From NCBI RefSeq assembly GCF_001045435.1, contig NZ_LFNG01000006.1, forward strand, positions 124,001 to 188,000: a stretch of DNA of 64,000 nucleotides, written 5' to 3'. The notes beneath the pieces were generated by a model. That model was given only the letters and a program-made list of their open reading frames with translations, did not search any database and was not told where the DNA came from. This DNA comes from Chryseobacterium koreense CCUG 49689 (GTDB lineage Bacteria > Bacteroidota > Bacteroidia > Flavobacteriales > Weeksellaceae). A program made the translations under genes and the position numbers. Below are positions 55,453 through 63,853 of the stretch, piece by piece. Numbering within the stretch: position 1 is the stretch's first letter; each line of letters opens with the position of its first letter.

Positions 55453-55867
55453 TCCATATTGAGATGGTTCCGGTCAGTTCGGTATAGAGTACATCAAACT
55501 CATTTCCGTTGGCGAAATCATCAGTTAATTCATATCCTGCGAAAACAGGCTCACAAACGGGAAACATTTTAAGGGCGAACGGTCGCAGTTCCTCGTCTGC
55601 CATTATGGTATCAAACTCATTGCATACCACTTTGAAAACCGTATCGAACTTGGAGAAGTGCAAGCCCTCAAAAAGTATGTAGTTGGCTATTTCGTCGCAT
55701 TGCTCAACGGCGTTTCCCGAACGGAAAGCACCCTCATAAGCATTGGCAGCCCACGAAGACCGTTGGTCAATAAATTTTTGGTCGTGCGCCTTTTCGGGAA
55801 AGCTGCTGTTTAATAATTCTTGCAGTCGTAACCTGAAATACGACAGGTCTTTTTGCTGTACATCCAT
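55430..55867 (-). CDS. DUF1896 protein
   Basis: 145 aa, acidic and helical. [20 protein letters not shown] at the N-terminus and [20 protein letters not shown] are the DUF1896 signature parts. Always found just upstream of the methylase-helicase in these ICEs, here with overlapping frames, so probably co-translated partner. Own motif copy b is 66 bp upstream. Confidence 0.85.
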   Translation of the reverse strand: MDVQQKDLSYFRLRLQELLNSSFPEKAHDQKFIDQRSSWAANAYEGAFRSGNAVEQCDEIANYILFEGLHFSKFDTVFKVVCNEFDTIMADEELRPFALKMFPVCEPVFAGYELTDDFANGNEFDVLYTELTGTISIWIEENGLQ

Positions 55868-55933
55868 ACTTATTTTGTTTAGAATTTTACTTAAATCCTA
55901 AAATTATAAGCAGGAGCAAATGCCTTTGATAAT

Positions 55934-55969
55934 GTTGCAGGGTTTGGCTTTGAAAGGCAGGATTTGGCG
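55934..55969 (-). promoter_or_regulatory. Recurrent ICE upstream motif, copy b
   Basis: Minus-strand reading CGCCAAATCCTGCC, a short gap, then AGCCAAACCCTGCAAC, nearly identical to copy a before the HTH genes (9148-9183). It lies 67 bp before the DUF1896 gene, in its orientation. Confidence 0.65.
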
Positions 55970-56046
55970 TAATGGAATTAATAGCCAGGGATTTAATTTG
56001 TATTTTTGTGCTATCAGAGCAAACAATTAATCGACAGGTAAGAAAT

Positions 56047-58182
56047 ATGAATGAATTAGAACCTCTAAAAAGTATTTTTAAAGACAGAATTTTTAAAATT
56101 CCTGATTACCAGCGTGGCTACGCTTGGACAACACGACAACTAAGAGATTTTTGGGAGGATTTAGTAAATCTTCCAACTGATAGGTTTCATTATACAGGAC
56201 TACTCTCATTAAAGAAAGTAGATAAAAACATTTGGAATAATTGGAATGATGAGCGTTGGCTAATTGAAGATAGGGGTTTTAAGCCTTTTCATATTGTTGA
56301 TGGACAACAACGCCTAACAACATTTGTGATTTTCATACAAGCCATTTCGGAACAACTCAAAGCTATACCTGAAAACAAGGATAAAAAGGATGAAGAAATT
56401 TATCTTGGCTCTTTCAGTCTAAAAGCAATTAAGGAAGAATATTTAGTAGTCGAAAAACCACCGCAATTCATTATCAAAACATACAAGTTTGGATACGAGG
56501 TTGATAATCCAAGTTTCAAATTTCTACGGCATAAAATCTTTTTGGAACCCGATAGCGGAACAATTCAGGAAACTTTTTATACACTCAACCTTGAAAATGC
56601 CAAACGCTTTTTCAAAGAAAATCTGCAAAATTATTTTGATAAATATGGTTTGAGCGAAATCGAGGCATTGTTCAAAAAGGTTACACAGAATATGATGTTT
56701 AATGTCTATGAAATAAGTGATGATTTTGATGTTTTCGTTGCATTTGAAACGATGAACAATCGTGGAAAGAAGCTGTCAAATTTAGAGCTTCTTAAAAATC
56801 GCCTGATTTATCTAACCACTTTGTACGATGAAAAAGAATTAAAAAATGACGAGCGCATTTCTTTGCGTGAAAAAATCAATGATGCTTGGAAAGAAGTTTA
56901 TTATCAACTTGGAAGAAATAAAAAAAATCCACTTAACGATGATGATTTTTTAGTGGCTCACTGGATTATGTATTTTCAATACACAAGGGAAAAAGGCGAC
57001 GACTATATCAGGTTTTTATTAGAACAGAAGTTTACACCACAAAATATTTATGCTAAAACTGAAGTAAGACTTAGTTCAATACAGGAATTTGAAGAAGTCA
57101 GGGAAGATGAAGATACCGACCAAGAAGAAGTCGAGGCAAATGGAGAAGAGGAAATAATAGTGATGCGTTCCCAACTTTCTCCAAAAGAAATTGAAGATTA
57201 CGTAAATAGCTTAAAATCCGCTGCTGTTCATTGGTATAATACCCATAATCCGGTAAACAATTTAGACTTAACCGCACAGGAAAGTCTGTGGATAGACCGA
57301 CTGAACAGAATAGGTATAATTTATTTCCGTCCACTTGTAACTGTAGCTTTTTTAAACAAGGACATTAATTCGGATAAGCGAGTTGAATTACTTAAAGCAA
57401 TTGAACGTTTTATATTTATTACATTCAGGCTTAGCCGAGCCTTTTCGACATATAGAAATAGTGAATTTTATCGTGCAGCAAGGCAGTTGCGAAATGGAGA
57501 ATTGACAATCAACAGTATCATTCAACGATTGAATGATAGAATGAATTACTGTTTTTATACACCTGAAAATTCGGAAGAAACCTATTTCGATTATACATAT
57601 TTCCAAAAGTTCATTGATAAGAAATTCAAAAGCGGAGGCGGGTTTTATTACTGGAATGGGCTTCGATATTTCTTATATGAATATGAAATGGAAAAAGTAA
57701 GACAAAGAGGTAGCCAGAAGATTGATTGGAAATTATTTGTAAAGAGTGAAAAAGATAAAGTTTCCGTTGAACATATTTATCCTCAAACTCCCACACATAA
57801 AATCTGGAAAGACAGTTTTAAAGGTTACAAAAAATCACAGCTACCTTTTTTTCAAGGAAGTTTAGGAAATCTTTTACCATTGTCACAAAGTATAAATTCA
57901 AGCCTCCAAAATGATTGTTTTGAAGACAAGAAGAGTGCAAAATATAATGACAAAAAGGAGAAAATAAGACAGGGTTATTCTGATGGTTCACACTCTGAAA
58001 TCGAAGTTTCAGGATATGATGTTTGGAACTCTGATACTATCCTCGATAGAGGTAATAAATTATTGGAATTTATGGAGCAGCGTTGGGACTTGAAATTTGA
58101 AGATGATACAGCAAAAGCAGAATTATTATTCCTTGATTTTATGCTCGAAGAAGAAGAGGAACTACGTACCACTGAAGAATAA
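56047..58182 (+). CDS. DUF262-DUF1524 protein (GmrSD/SspE-like nuclease)
   Basis: 711 aa from ATG 56047; the ORF is open 25 codons further upstream but that stretch contains promoter-like sequence. N-terminal DUF262 (ParB-like) domain with IPDYQRGYAW and the nucleotide-binding DGQQR motif at 85-89. The C-terminal DUF1524 HNH-type nuclease motif is VEHIYPQTP (His at 576) plus LGNLLPLSQSINSSLQN. DUF262/DUF1524 proteins such as GmrSD and SspE cut modified or foreign DNA. Encoded 30 bp before an HEPN protein, as cargo between ICE blocks. Confidence 0.85.
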   Translation: MNELEPLKSIFKDRIFKIPDYQRGYAWTTRQLRDFWEDLVNLPTDRFHYTGLLSLKKVDKNIWNNWNDERWLIEDRGFKPFHIVDGQQRLTTFVIFIQAISEQLKAIPENKDKKDEEIYLGSFSLKAIKEEYLVVEKPPQFIIKTYKFGYEVDNPSFKFLRHKIFLEPDSGTIQETFYTLNLENAKRFFKENLQNYFDKYGLSEIEALFKKVTQNMMFNVYEISDDFDVFVAFETMNNRGKKLSNLELLKNRLIYLTTLYDEKELKNDERISLREKINDAWKEVYYQLGRNKKNPLNDDDFLVAHWIMYFQYTREKGDDYIRFLLEQKFTPQNIYAKTEVRLSSIQEFEEVREDEDTDQEEVEANGEEEIIVMRSQLSPKEIEDYVNSLKSAAVHWYNTHNPVNNLDLTAQESLWIDRLNRIGIIYFRPLVTVAFLNKDINSDKRVELLKAIERFIFITFRLSRAFSTYRNSEFYRAARQLRNGELTINSIIQRLNDRMNYCFYTPENSEETYFDYTYFQKFIDKKFKSGGGFYYWNGLRYFLYEYEMEKVRQRGSQKIDWKLFVKSEKDKVSVEHIYPQTPTHKIWKDSFKGYKKSQLPFFQGSLGNLLPLSQSINSSLQNDCFEDKKSAKYNDKKEKIRQGYSDGSHSEIEVSGYDVWNSDTILDRGNKLLEFMEQRWDLKFEDDTAKAELLFLDFMLEEEEELRTTEE

Positions 58183-58212
58183 GCTGAATAATATATAGAA
58201 ATGATAGTGTAA

Positions 58213-58971
58213 ATGAATTATACAGAAAATATTGAACGTTTAAAAATACTCCTTACAGGAGCGTCCACTGATGTTACTATAACAAGTGAAAATGAAGCTG
58301 AATATAAAAGGTTAAAAAATGAACTGAATAAATCTTCTAAGTTCAAAACTAATCAACCCAAAGAATTTAAAATTTGTGTTACACTTCAAGAATTTAGAAG
58401 AGAAATGCAAGCTAAAGGTGGGTATGCAGAACGAAGAAAATATATTAATGAGATATTCTACCCTTTAATTTCGGATGAAAATTCCCTATTGGATAGTATA
58501 GAGGAAATACAACAAAATGTAAACTTTGGTCATTTAAACCTTTTGCCCCAAGATGTACAACAAAAAGGGCGAGAAATGTCGGAGGTTTATTTGTATTTGT
58601 ATTGTATTGAAAATTCGTTAAGAATATTTATTGAAGAAATTATGAAGACGGAAATAGTAAATATTCCAAGAAAAGTACAAGAAACAATAGATAAATTAAA
58701 GAAAAGCGAACAAGAGAGCAAATATTTACCCATACGAGGTAATAGCGATTTGTTTTATTGCGATTTTATAGAGTTAGGAAAAATAATAGTTGGGAATTGG
58801 GCAATTTTCGGAAAGTATTTCCCTAAACAGAATGAACATTGGCTGAATGTAATGGTTGATGAATTGTACAAGATACGCTGTTTAGTTGCTCACAATAGTT
58901 ATGTTGGTAAGGATGAGCGTGATGCACTAAAAGTTTATTATAAGAGTATTACAGCCCAATTACAATTATAG
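58213..58971 (+). CDS. HEPN-domain protein (Swt1-like), candidate RNase partner
   Basis: 252 aa. The C-terminal half is a HEPN-like helical bundle ending with IRCLVAHNSYVG: R222-x4-H227 is the RNase HEPN motif and the NSYVGKDERDAL tail is typical of Swt1-HEPN proteins. The N-terminal part (about 1-110) is charged and helical, unrecognised. Pairing with a DUF262 nuclease suggests a two-gene defence or toxin unit. Confidence 0.75.
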   Translation: MNYTENIERLKILLTGASTDVTITSENEAEYKRLKNELNKSSKFKTNQPKEFKICVTLQEFRREMQAKGGYAERRKYINEIFYPLISDENSLLDSIEEIQQNVNFGHLNLLPQDVQQKGREMSEVYLYLYCIENSLRIFIEEIMKTEIVNIPRKVQETIDKLKKSEQESKYLPIRGNSDLFYCDFIELGKIIVGNWAIFGKYFPKQNEHWLNVMVDELYKIRCLVAHNSYVGKDERDALKVYYKSITAQLQL

Positions 58972-58987
58972 TATAGATTGGAAAACA

Positions 58988-59012
58988 AACCCTCTAATTC
59001 AGAGGGTTTTTA
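58988..59012. terminator. Bidirectional terminator between HEPN and ORF6N genes
   Basis: AACCCTCT (58988-58995) pairs with AGAGGGTT (59001-59008) around aattc, with T run downstream and A run upstream. It separates two convergent genes. Confidence 0.88.
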
Positions 59013-59891
59013 TTATGGATTAAGGATTTGAAGCATCCTGCCGACTTCAATATCCATTCTCGAAAAGGCAAACCATTTTTTGCCGAGGTCTTTCAGTGAT
59101 GCTCCGATATGGTAAAGTTCCGTATGGTCAATAATTAAAAAGCGGTCGTGGGCATCGGAAAAAACCTCAATATCTACCGGAGGGTATTGGCTGTTGTAGC
59201 GTTGTAAATCTAACCGTAGCTGATTGCTGATGCTTTTGGTAAGGATTGTAGCGGTTACATTAGTTTTACGTTTACCCAACAAAGTAAGCACCGTATCATC
59301 CACATAATTATCAAGCAGAATAATAGAGCTTTTGGCACTTCGGATAGTATCGGAAACAAAGGCGTAGGCATCAAACACCTGCCCGTTGTAGAAAATTCCT
59401 TTTTCGCTGTGGAGCTTGTCGCTTTCCAAAGCCTTAAAAATCTCTTCAAATTTTTGGTCGGCTTCCAGTTGCTTTAACTCGATATTATCCAAACGATGAA
59501 ACAAAGAAGCGTTGCTAATGAGCATACGCCGCATTTCTACAAAGGCTTCCATTATTTCAACACTCATTTTAACGGCTATATCAGAACGGAGTATGGCAGA
59601 TGCCATTGCAACGCCTTGTTCGGTAAAAACATAGGGCAAATAACGCCTGCCGCCGTAATTTAAACTTGAGGTTCCAATTTGGAACCTCAAGTTTTCCACT
59701 TCCTCTTCGGTCAGTTGAAAGCAGAATTACACAGGAAATCGCTCAATATTTCTTTTTACGGCTTTGTTTAGGTTCTTTGTTTCCACCTGATATAAGGCAG
59801 CGAGGTCGCTATCCAACATTACCTGTTTGCCCCGAATGGTATAAATCAGGTTTCTGATTTCTTTGGGTACGATTGACGGTTTATTTTCCAT
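59013..59891 (-). pseudogene. ORF6N-domain protein, interrupted by an in-frame stop
   Basis: From ATG 59891 (MENKPSIVPKEIRN) the ORF6N DNA-binding domain reads LIYTIRGKQVMLDSDLAALY... NIERFPV, then TAA at 59727-59729. The same frame continues with FCFQLTEEE and on through YLPYVFTEQGVAMASAILRS to 59013. Family members normally have FPEDFCFQLT here, so the stop replaces a residue of the domain. A GTG at 59699 could restart a 228-aa C-terminal product. The ATG overlaps the end of topB by 11 bp. A perfect 15-bp palindrome lies at 59663-59693. Confidence 0.8.
59663..59693. repeat. Perfect 15-bp inverted repeat inside the ORF6N gene
   Basis: AACTTGAGGTTCCAA (59663-59677) and TTGGAACCTCAAGTT (59679-59693) with a one-base centre. 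It lies just downstream of the in-frame stop in gene direction, at the point where a GTG could restart translation. Could be an operator, a hairpin, or chance within coding sequence. Confidence 0.6.
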
Positions 59892-61974
59892 TGCGTTTAC
59901 TGCTTTTGTTTTTCTCAAACTCAAAGGAACTTTCTGCGTTCTCTTTCAGAATGATGTAAGCATCGAATTTCTTTCCGGCTTTGCTTGTCATTCCTTTGAT
60001 AAGAGAGGTTTTGCCTTTATTGACAAGGCTTGTTATGTTTTCGATGCTGATTTGTACACCGCAGACAGTGCGGAACTGTACCCAGTTACAAGCCTCATCA
60101 GGGCATTTCACAATCTTGTCACGGATAATAAGCTGCTGACTTTTGCATTTAGGGCAGGTCAGTTTCGGCTGATTGGTGCTTGCAATAGTAGTTTGCAGCA
60201 ATTCATCAGTAATAGATTTGGCATAGGTTTCCATTTCCTTTTGGAACGTTCCGGCATTCGCTTCGTTGTTCTCAATTTTCTGTAATGCCAATTCCCATTC
60301 GGCGGTCATTGCCACATCCGCAATCTTACGTTCTTTGACCAACTCATAAACCTGCAATCCTTTTTCCGTAGGGATTAAAGAACGCTTATCCCGTTGGATA
60401 TAATTACGGGTAAACAGGGTTTCGATAATGGCGGCTCTTGTTGCAGGCGTACCGATACCGATATTTTTCAGTGCTTTGCGCTCTTCCTCGTTCTCGATTT
60501 CTTTCCCTGCGGTTTCCATAGCCGACAAAAGCCCGGCTTCTGTGTAAAGCACTGGCGGTTTGGTCTGCTTTTCCAAAACGGCGGCCTCCTTTATCGCAAG
60601 TTCGTCGCCTTTATGCAGTTCAGGTAGTTCCTGTGCTGGCTCTTCGCCATCGTCTGTAAAACTGCCTTTAATGGAACGCCAACCTGCTTCCTGAATTTTA
60701 CAGCCTTTTGCCGTAAAGTCGTAATGCAATACCTGTAATGATACATCGGTTATTTCTTTAATACAGGCTTGCGATATGGCTTCGAGCAATCGAAGTGCAA
60801 TCATATTGTAAATCTTGTCTTCGTCTGCGTTGAGTACCGACGGCACTTTGTCCGTAATCAACAAACCGTGATGGTCCGTTACACGGAGGTCATTCACGAT
60901 ACGTTTGTTGAACCGTCCCCATTTGATTTTGGTAAGGGCTTGCTTGCAATCCTCACGGTTCTGCAATGCCCGCACAAGGTTTGGAATTTCTACCCACATA
61001 TCTTCAGGGATATATTTGCTTCCGGTACGGGGGTACGTGATAAACTTCTTTTCATACAGGCTTTGCGCAATATTGAGGGTTGCTTCAGCAGATAATTTCA
61101 GCCTTTTGTTGGCTTCCTTTTGTAAGCCTGTCAGGTCAAAAAGCAAGGGCGGTTGTTCTGTAACGCTTTTGGTTTCTACCGAGGTAACGGTTGCCGTTGC
61201 GCCACGCTTAATAGCTTTAAGGGTATCATCTGCAAGCTGCTTTTCTTCCCATTTAGTAGCGGAAATGCTTTTGAAATCAATCTGCGCTTTATTGTGGGTT
61301 AATTGTATCTGCCAGTATTTCTTTACCGTGAAATTCTTATTGTCGAGGTAGCGTTTGCATATCAAAGCCAGTGTGGGCGTTTGCACTCTTCCGAGCGAAT
61401 AAATACCGTTACCTGCGGCAATGCTCAATGCCTGCGTAGCATTGATGCCCACAAGCCAGTCGGCACGGCTTCTGCCTTGCGCTGCCTGATACAGTCCGTC
61501 AAATGCTGTCCCGTCTTTCAGGTTGTCGAAGCCCTGCTTTATTGCCTTTTCGGTAAGCGAACTTATCCAAAGGCGTTCAAAAGGCTTGTTGCATTTCAGG
61601 TATTCATAAATGTACCTGAAAATGAGTTCGCCCTCACGACCTGCATCGGTAGCAACAATGATGCTGTTGCTTTGCTTAAAAAGCTGCTCAATGACTTTCA
61701 GTTGCTTTAATGCGCCAGTATCGGCTGTGTATCCTTTGTCTTTTTTGACCTTGCGGACGGTCAATAAAAACGGGTTAGGCAATATCGGCAGGGATGCTTT
61801 GTCAAATCCCGAAATGCCGTAATCTTCTGGCATTCCCAGTCCAATTAAATGACCGAATGCCCACGTAACAAAATAGCCGTTACCTGTAAGGTAGCCATCC
61901 TTTTTATCGGATGCTCCCAACAAGCCGGCTATCTCTCTTGCTACGCTTGGTTTTTCTGCAATAATTGTTTTCAT
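59881..61974 (-). CDS. topB: DNA topoisomerase III (Exc-like)
   Basis: 697 aa type IA topoisomerase. Toprim with EKPSVAREI at the N-terminus and TDAGREGELIFRYI (about 105-118). Active-site Tyr in FITYPRTGSKYI (about 314). SLGRVQTPTLALI is family-typical, and a C-terminal zinc-type region (CPKCKSQ, CPDEACNW) closes the chain. In CTnDOT the excision operon ends with exc, a topoisomerase III-like gene; the gene order here (HTH, DUF3945, topB) resembles it. Confidence 0.95.
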   Translation of the reverse strand: MKTIIAEKPSVAREIAGLLGASDKKDGYLTGNGYFVTWAFGHLIGLGMPEDYGISGFDKASLPILPNPFLLTVRKVKKDKGYTADTGALKQLKVIEQLFKQSNSIIVATDAGREGELIFRYIYEYLKCNKPFERLWISSLTEKAIKQGFDNLKDGTAFDGLYQAAQGRSRADWLVGINATQALSIAAGNGIYSLGRVQTPTLALICKRYLDNKNFTVKKYWQIQLTHNKAQIDFKSISATKWEEKQLADDTLKAIKRGATATVTSVETKSVTEQPPLLFDLTGLQKEANKRLKLSAEATLNIAQSLYEKKFITYPRTGSKYIPEDMWVEIPNLVRALQNREDCKQALTKIKWGRFNKRIVNDLRVTDHHGLLITDKVPSVLNADEDKIYNMIALRLLEAISQACIKEITDVSLQVLHYDFTAKGCKIQEAGWRSIKGSFTDDGEEPAQELPELHKGDELAIKEAAVLEKQTKPPVLYTEAGLLSAMETAGKEIENEEERKALKNIGIGTPATRAAIIETLFTRNYIQRDKRSLIPTEKGLQVYELVKERKIADVAMTAEWELALQKIENNEANAGTFQKEMETYAKSITDELLQTTIASTNQPKLTCPKCKSQQLIIRDKIVKCPDEACNWVQFRTVCGVQISIENITSLVNKGKTSLIKGMTSKAGKKFDAYIILKENAESSFEFEKNKSSKRNGK

Positions 61975-61980
61975 ACTTGA

Positions 61981-63447
61981 TTATCTTTTTACGCCTTTGG
62001 ATTTCGCAGGAGCTTTGGGTTTTTCCTGTTGTTCCTGCTGCTGTTTGTTTTTCGGAGTTTGCTGACCGGACTTCAAAGGCTCTTGGACGTTCTTGGTCGC
62101 TTCGTTGGTCTTGCCCTCCGAATTGACGGCAGTTTGCGTTTTATGGCTTTCGGCAGGCTCTACCCGTGCTTTATACTGACCTGGAAACTCAAATTTGGTC
62201 TTGCCGGTATCTTTATCAAAAGTGATATAGCCCTTATACGGTTGGTCTTTTTTGTCTTTCAGTTCAACATATATGGTTTGTCCGGCTTTGAACTTGTTGT
62301 ACTGCTCATCATCCAGTTCTTTGCCCCTGAAAGTTTTTGGAGCTTCCTGCGGTTGGCTTTGCTGATTGCTTTGTTGGGTGTTCTGTTGGTTCTTTTGCGC
62401 TTGCTGATTGTTGTTGCTTCTGTCAAACAGGAACTCAACGTATCGTTTATCTGCATTGAATTGTACAGTTGCCGAGAACTCCGTTCCTTTTGTGGAAATC
62501 ATACCCTCTAAATAGAGTGGTTTGCCCTCCATCAGCGTTTGCTTTTGTTCCTCATTCAGCTTTACGCCTTTAATTTCATCGGGGATTTTTATAAACTCCG
62601 TGCGTAGCGCAATCACATCATTGGTCAGCCTGTCAATGCTGATAATGGACGGCATCAGTTCGCCTGTTTTGGAATTTACGAGATTGACCACACGCCCCAT
62701 ATTGCCCGTTTCAAGCAGGTTTTTCTTGTCTTCGTCCGTAAACTTGTGTCCGAAAAACTCAAAGTGCAGGTTAGGTTCTCTTTTGATACCGTGTATTGCC
62801 ACGATAACATTGCCGTCTTCGGCTTGCTGCAAAGACAGGCGGGCATCCGTGCGGAGGATAGAACCACCGAGGTTAATACCTATCGGTAAAAGTTCATTGG
62901 TTTTGTAACCCCGTAACAAAGGGTCGAGCAGGTTTCTTTTTTCAAGATATTCTTTGCTTAATCCGAGGTTTTTCATTGTGTCCCAATCAATCTGCTCCGG
63001 CTTGTAGCGGTATTCGCTTGTTTCCGTTGTTGTTTGTGCTGTTGCCATATTATTTTGATTTTCTTGTTTTTTATCCGGTTGGGGTTCTGCTTTCACTTCG
63101 TGTTCTTTCAGCACTTTTTCGCCCTGTGGAGTGGGCTTATCTACGTGCTTTTGCAGTTCCTCTGCTTTTTCAGCAGCAACAGGGGCAGGCACTTTGAAGA
63201 AAGTAAAGTTTGTAGGGTTCTTTAACTGGCTGAAAAAATTGGAAAAGAAGTTGGAAAAGAAATCGCCGCTTTTGTCCACACGCATAAACTGATTTTGGTT
63301 CTTCTTGGTAGGGTCAACGGTTTCCATTTTCCCGTTTTCGCCTATACTCTTTACCGCCTGGATTTTCATTTTCTCTTTATCCAGTACGAGTAAGATGTCC
63401 GAAAGCTGTTCGGGCATTTCCTGTTTATTTGTTGTTTCTTCGCTCAT
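61981..63447 (-). CDS. DUF4099/DUF3945 ICE protein
   Basis: 488 aa. A short conserved N-terminus is followed by a DUF4099-like part (YKPEQIDWDTMKNLGLS, about 147-163) and two DUF3945 units (EEQKQTLMEGKPLYLEG near 320; DDEQYNKFKAGQTIYVE near 390). The C-terminal 80 residues are Gln/Lys-rich and disordered. It sits at the place of orf3 in the CTnDOT excision operon. 6 bp before topB; motif copy d 64 bp upstream. Confidence 0.8.
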   Translation of the reverse strand: MSEETTNKQEMPEQLSDILLVLDKEKMKIQAVKSIGENGKMETVDPTKKNQNQFMRVDKSGDFFSNFFSNFFSQLKNPTNFTFFKVPAPVAAEKAEELQKHVDKPTPQGEKVLKEHEVKAEPQPDKKQENQNNMATAQTTTETSEYRYKPEQIDWDTMKNLGLSKEYLEKRNLLDPLLRGYKTNELLPIGINLGGSILRTDARLSLQQAEDGNVIVAIHGIKREPNLHFEFFGHKFTDEDKKNLLETGNMGRVVNLVNSKTGELMPSIISIDRLTNDVIALRTEFIKIPDEIKGVKLNEEQKQTLMEGKPLYLEGMISTKGTEFSATVQFNADKRYVEFLFDRSNNNQQAQKNQQNTQQSNQQSQPQEAPKTFRGKELDDEQYNKFKAGQTIYVELKDKKDQPYKGYITFDKDTGKTKFEFPGQYKARVEPAESHKTQTAVNSEGKTNEATKNVQEPLKSGQQTPKNKQQQEQQEKPKAPAKSKGVKR

Positions 63448-63510
63448 AGTCTGAAAATTTTAAAATTTCACGGTCGAATGTAAAGGAAGCCTTCACTGAT
63501 TTGCGTTATG

Positions 63511-63536
63511 TGGCATTCAAAGGCAGCGTTTGTCAT
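63511..63536 (-). promoter_or_regulatory. Recurrent ICE upstream motif, copy d
   Basis: Minus-strand reading GACAAACGCTGCC then after 7 nt GCCACA, then ATAACGC as in copy c. It begins at the stop codon of the HTH gene (63533) and lies 64 bp before the DUF3945 gene, implying a separate promoter for the DUF3945-topB pair. Confidence 0.6.
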
Positions 63537-63841
63537 TTATTGGCATCCAGTTTGGGCAAGGGAGGGTTAAAACTTTCCCTGATGAACTGATGCACATCAG
63601 ACAGTTTGTAATACAGTTTTCCGCTAATGGTATAATAAGGGAGCTTGCCTATGGAGCGATACCGTTGCAGGGAACGGTTACTGATTTTCAGCATTTGCAA
63701 TAAATCCTGATTGTCCAGTAATTCTTCGCCGTCTATGCTGTTGCGCTTCTTTTGTAAATCGTCTATGTGATTGCCAAGAATGTCCAGCCTATCCATTATG
63801 CGTTCCATCCACGCCACAAATTCCATTTTGTCGATATTCAT
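63533..63841 (-). CDS. Helix-turn-helix (HTH_17, Xis-like) protein
   Basis: 102 aa, related to the HTH proteins at 8495-9086: LLDNQDLLQMLKISNRSLQRYRS and LPYYTISGKLYYKLSDV form the HTH and wing (pieces of the same domain). Positioned before DUF3945 and topB, like xis2c/xis2d in CTnDOT, so it is a likely excision factor. Confidence 0.8.
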   Translation of the reverse strand: MNIDKMEFVAWMERIMDRLDILGNHIDDLQKKRNSIDGEELLDNQDLLQMLKISNRSLQRYRSIGKLPYYTISGKLYYKLSDVHQFIRESFNPPLPKLDANK

Positions 63842-63853
63842 ACGGGTACGCTT

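Noticed and set aside
55972-56046. Upstream extension of the DUF262 gene (25 codons)
   Set aside because: It contains TATTTTTG, a -7-like element, and family members start at MNELEPL-like sequence; ATG 56047 preferred.
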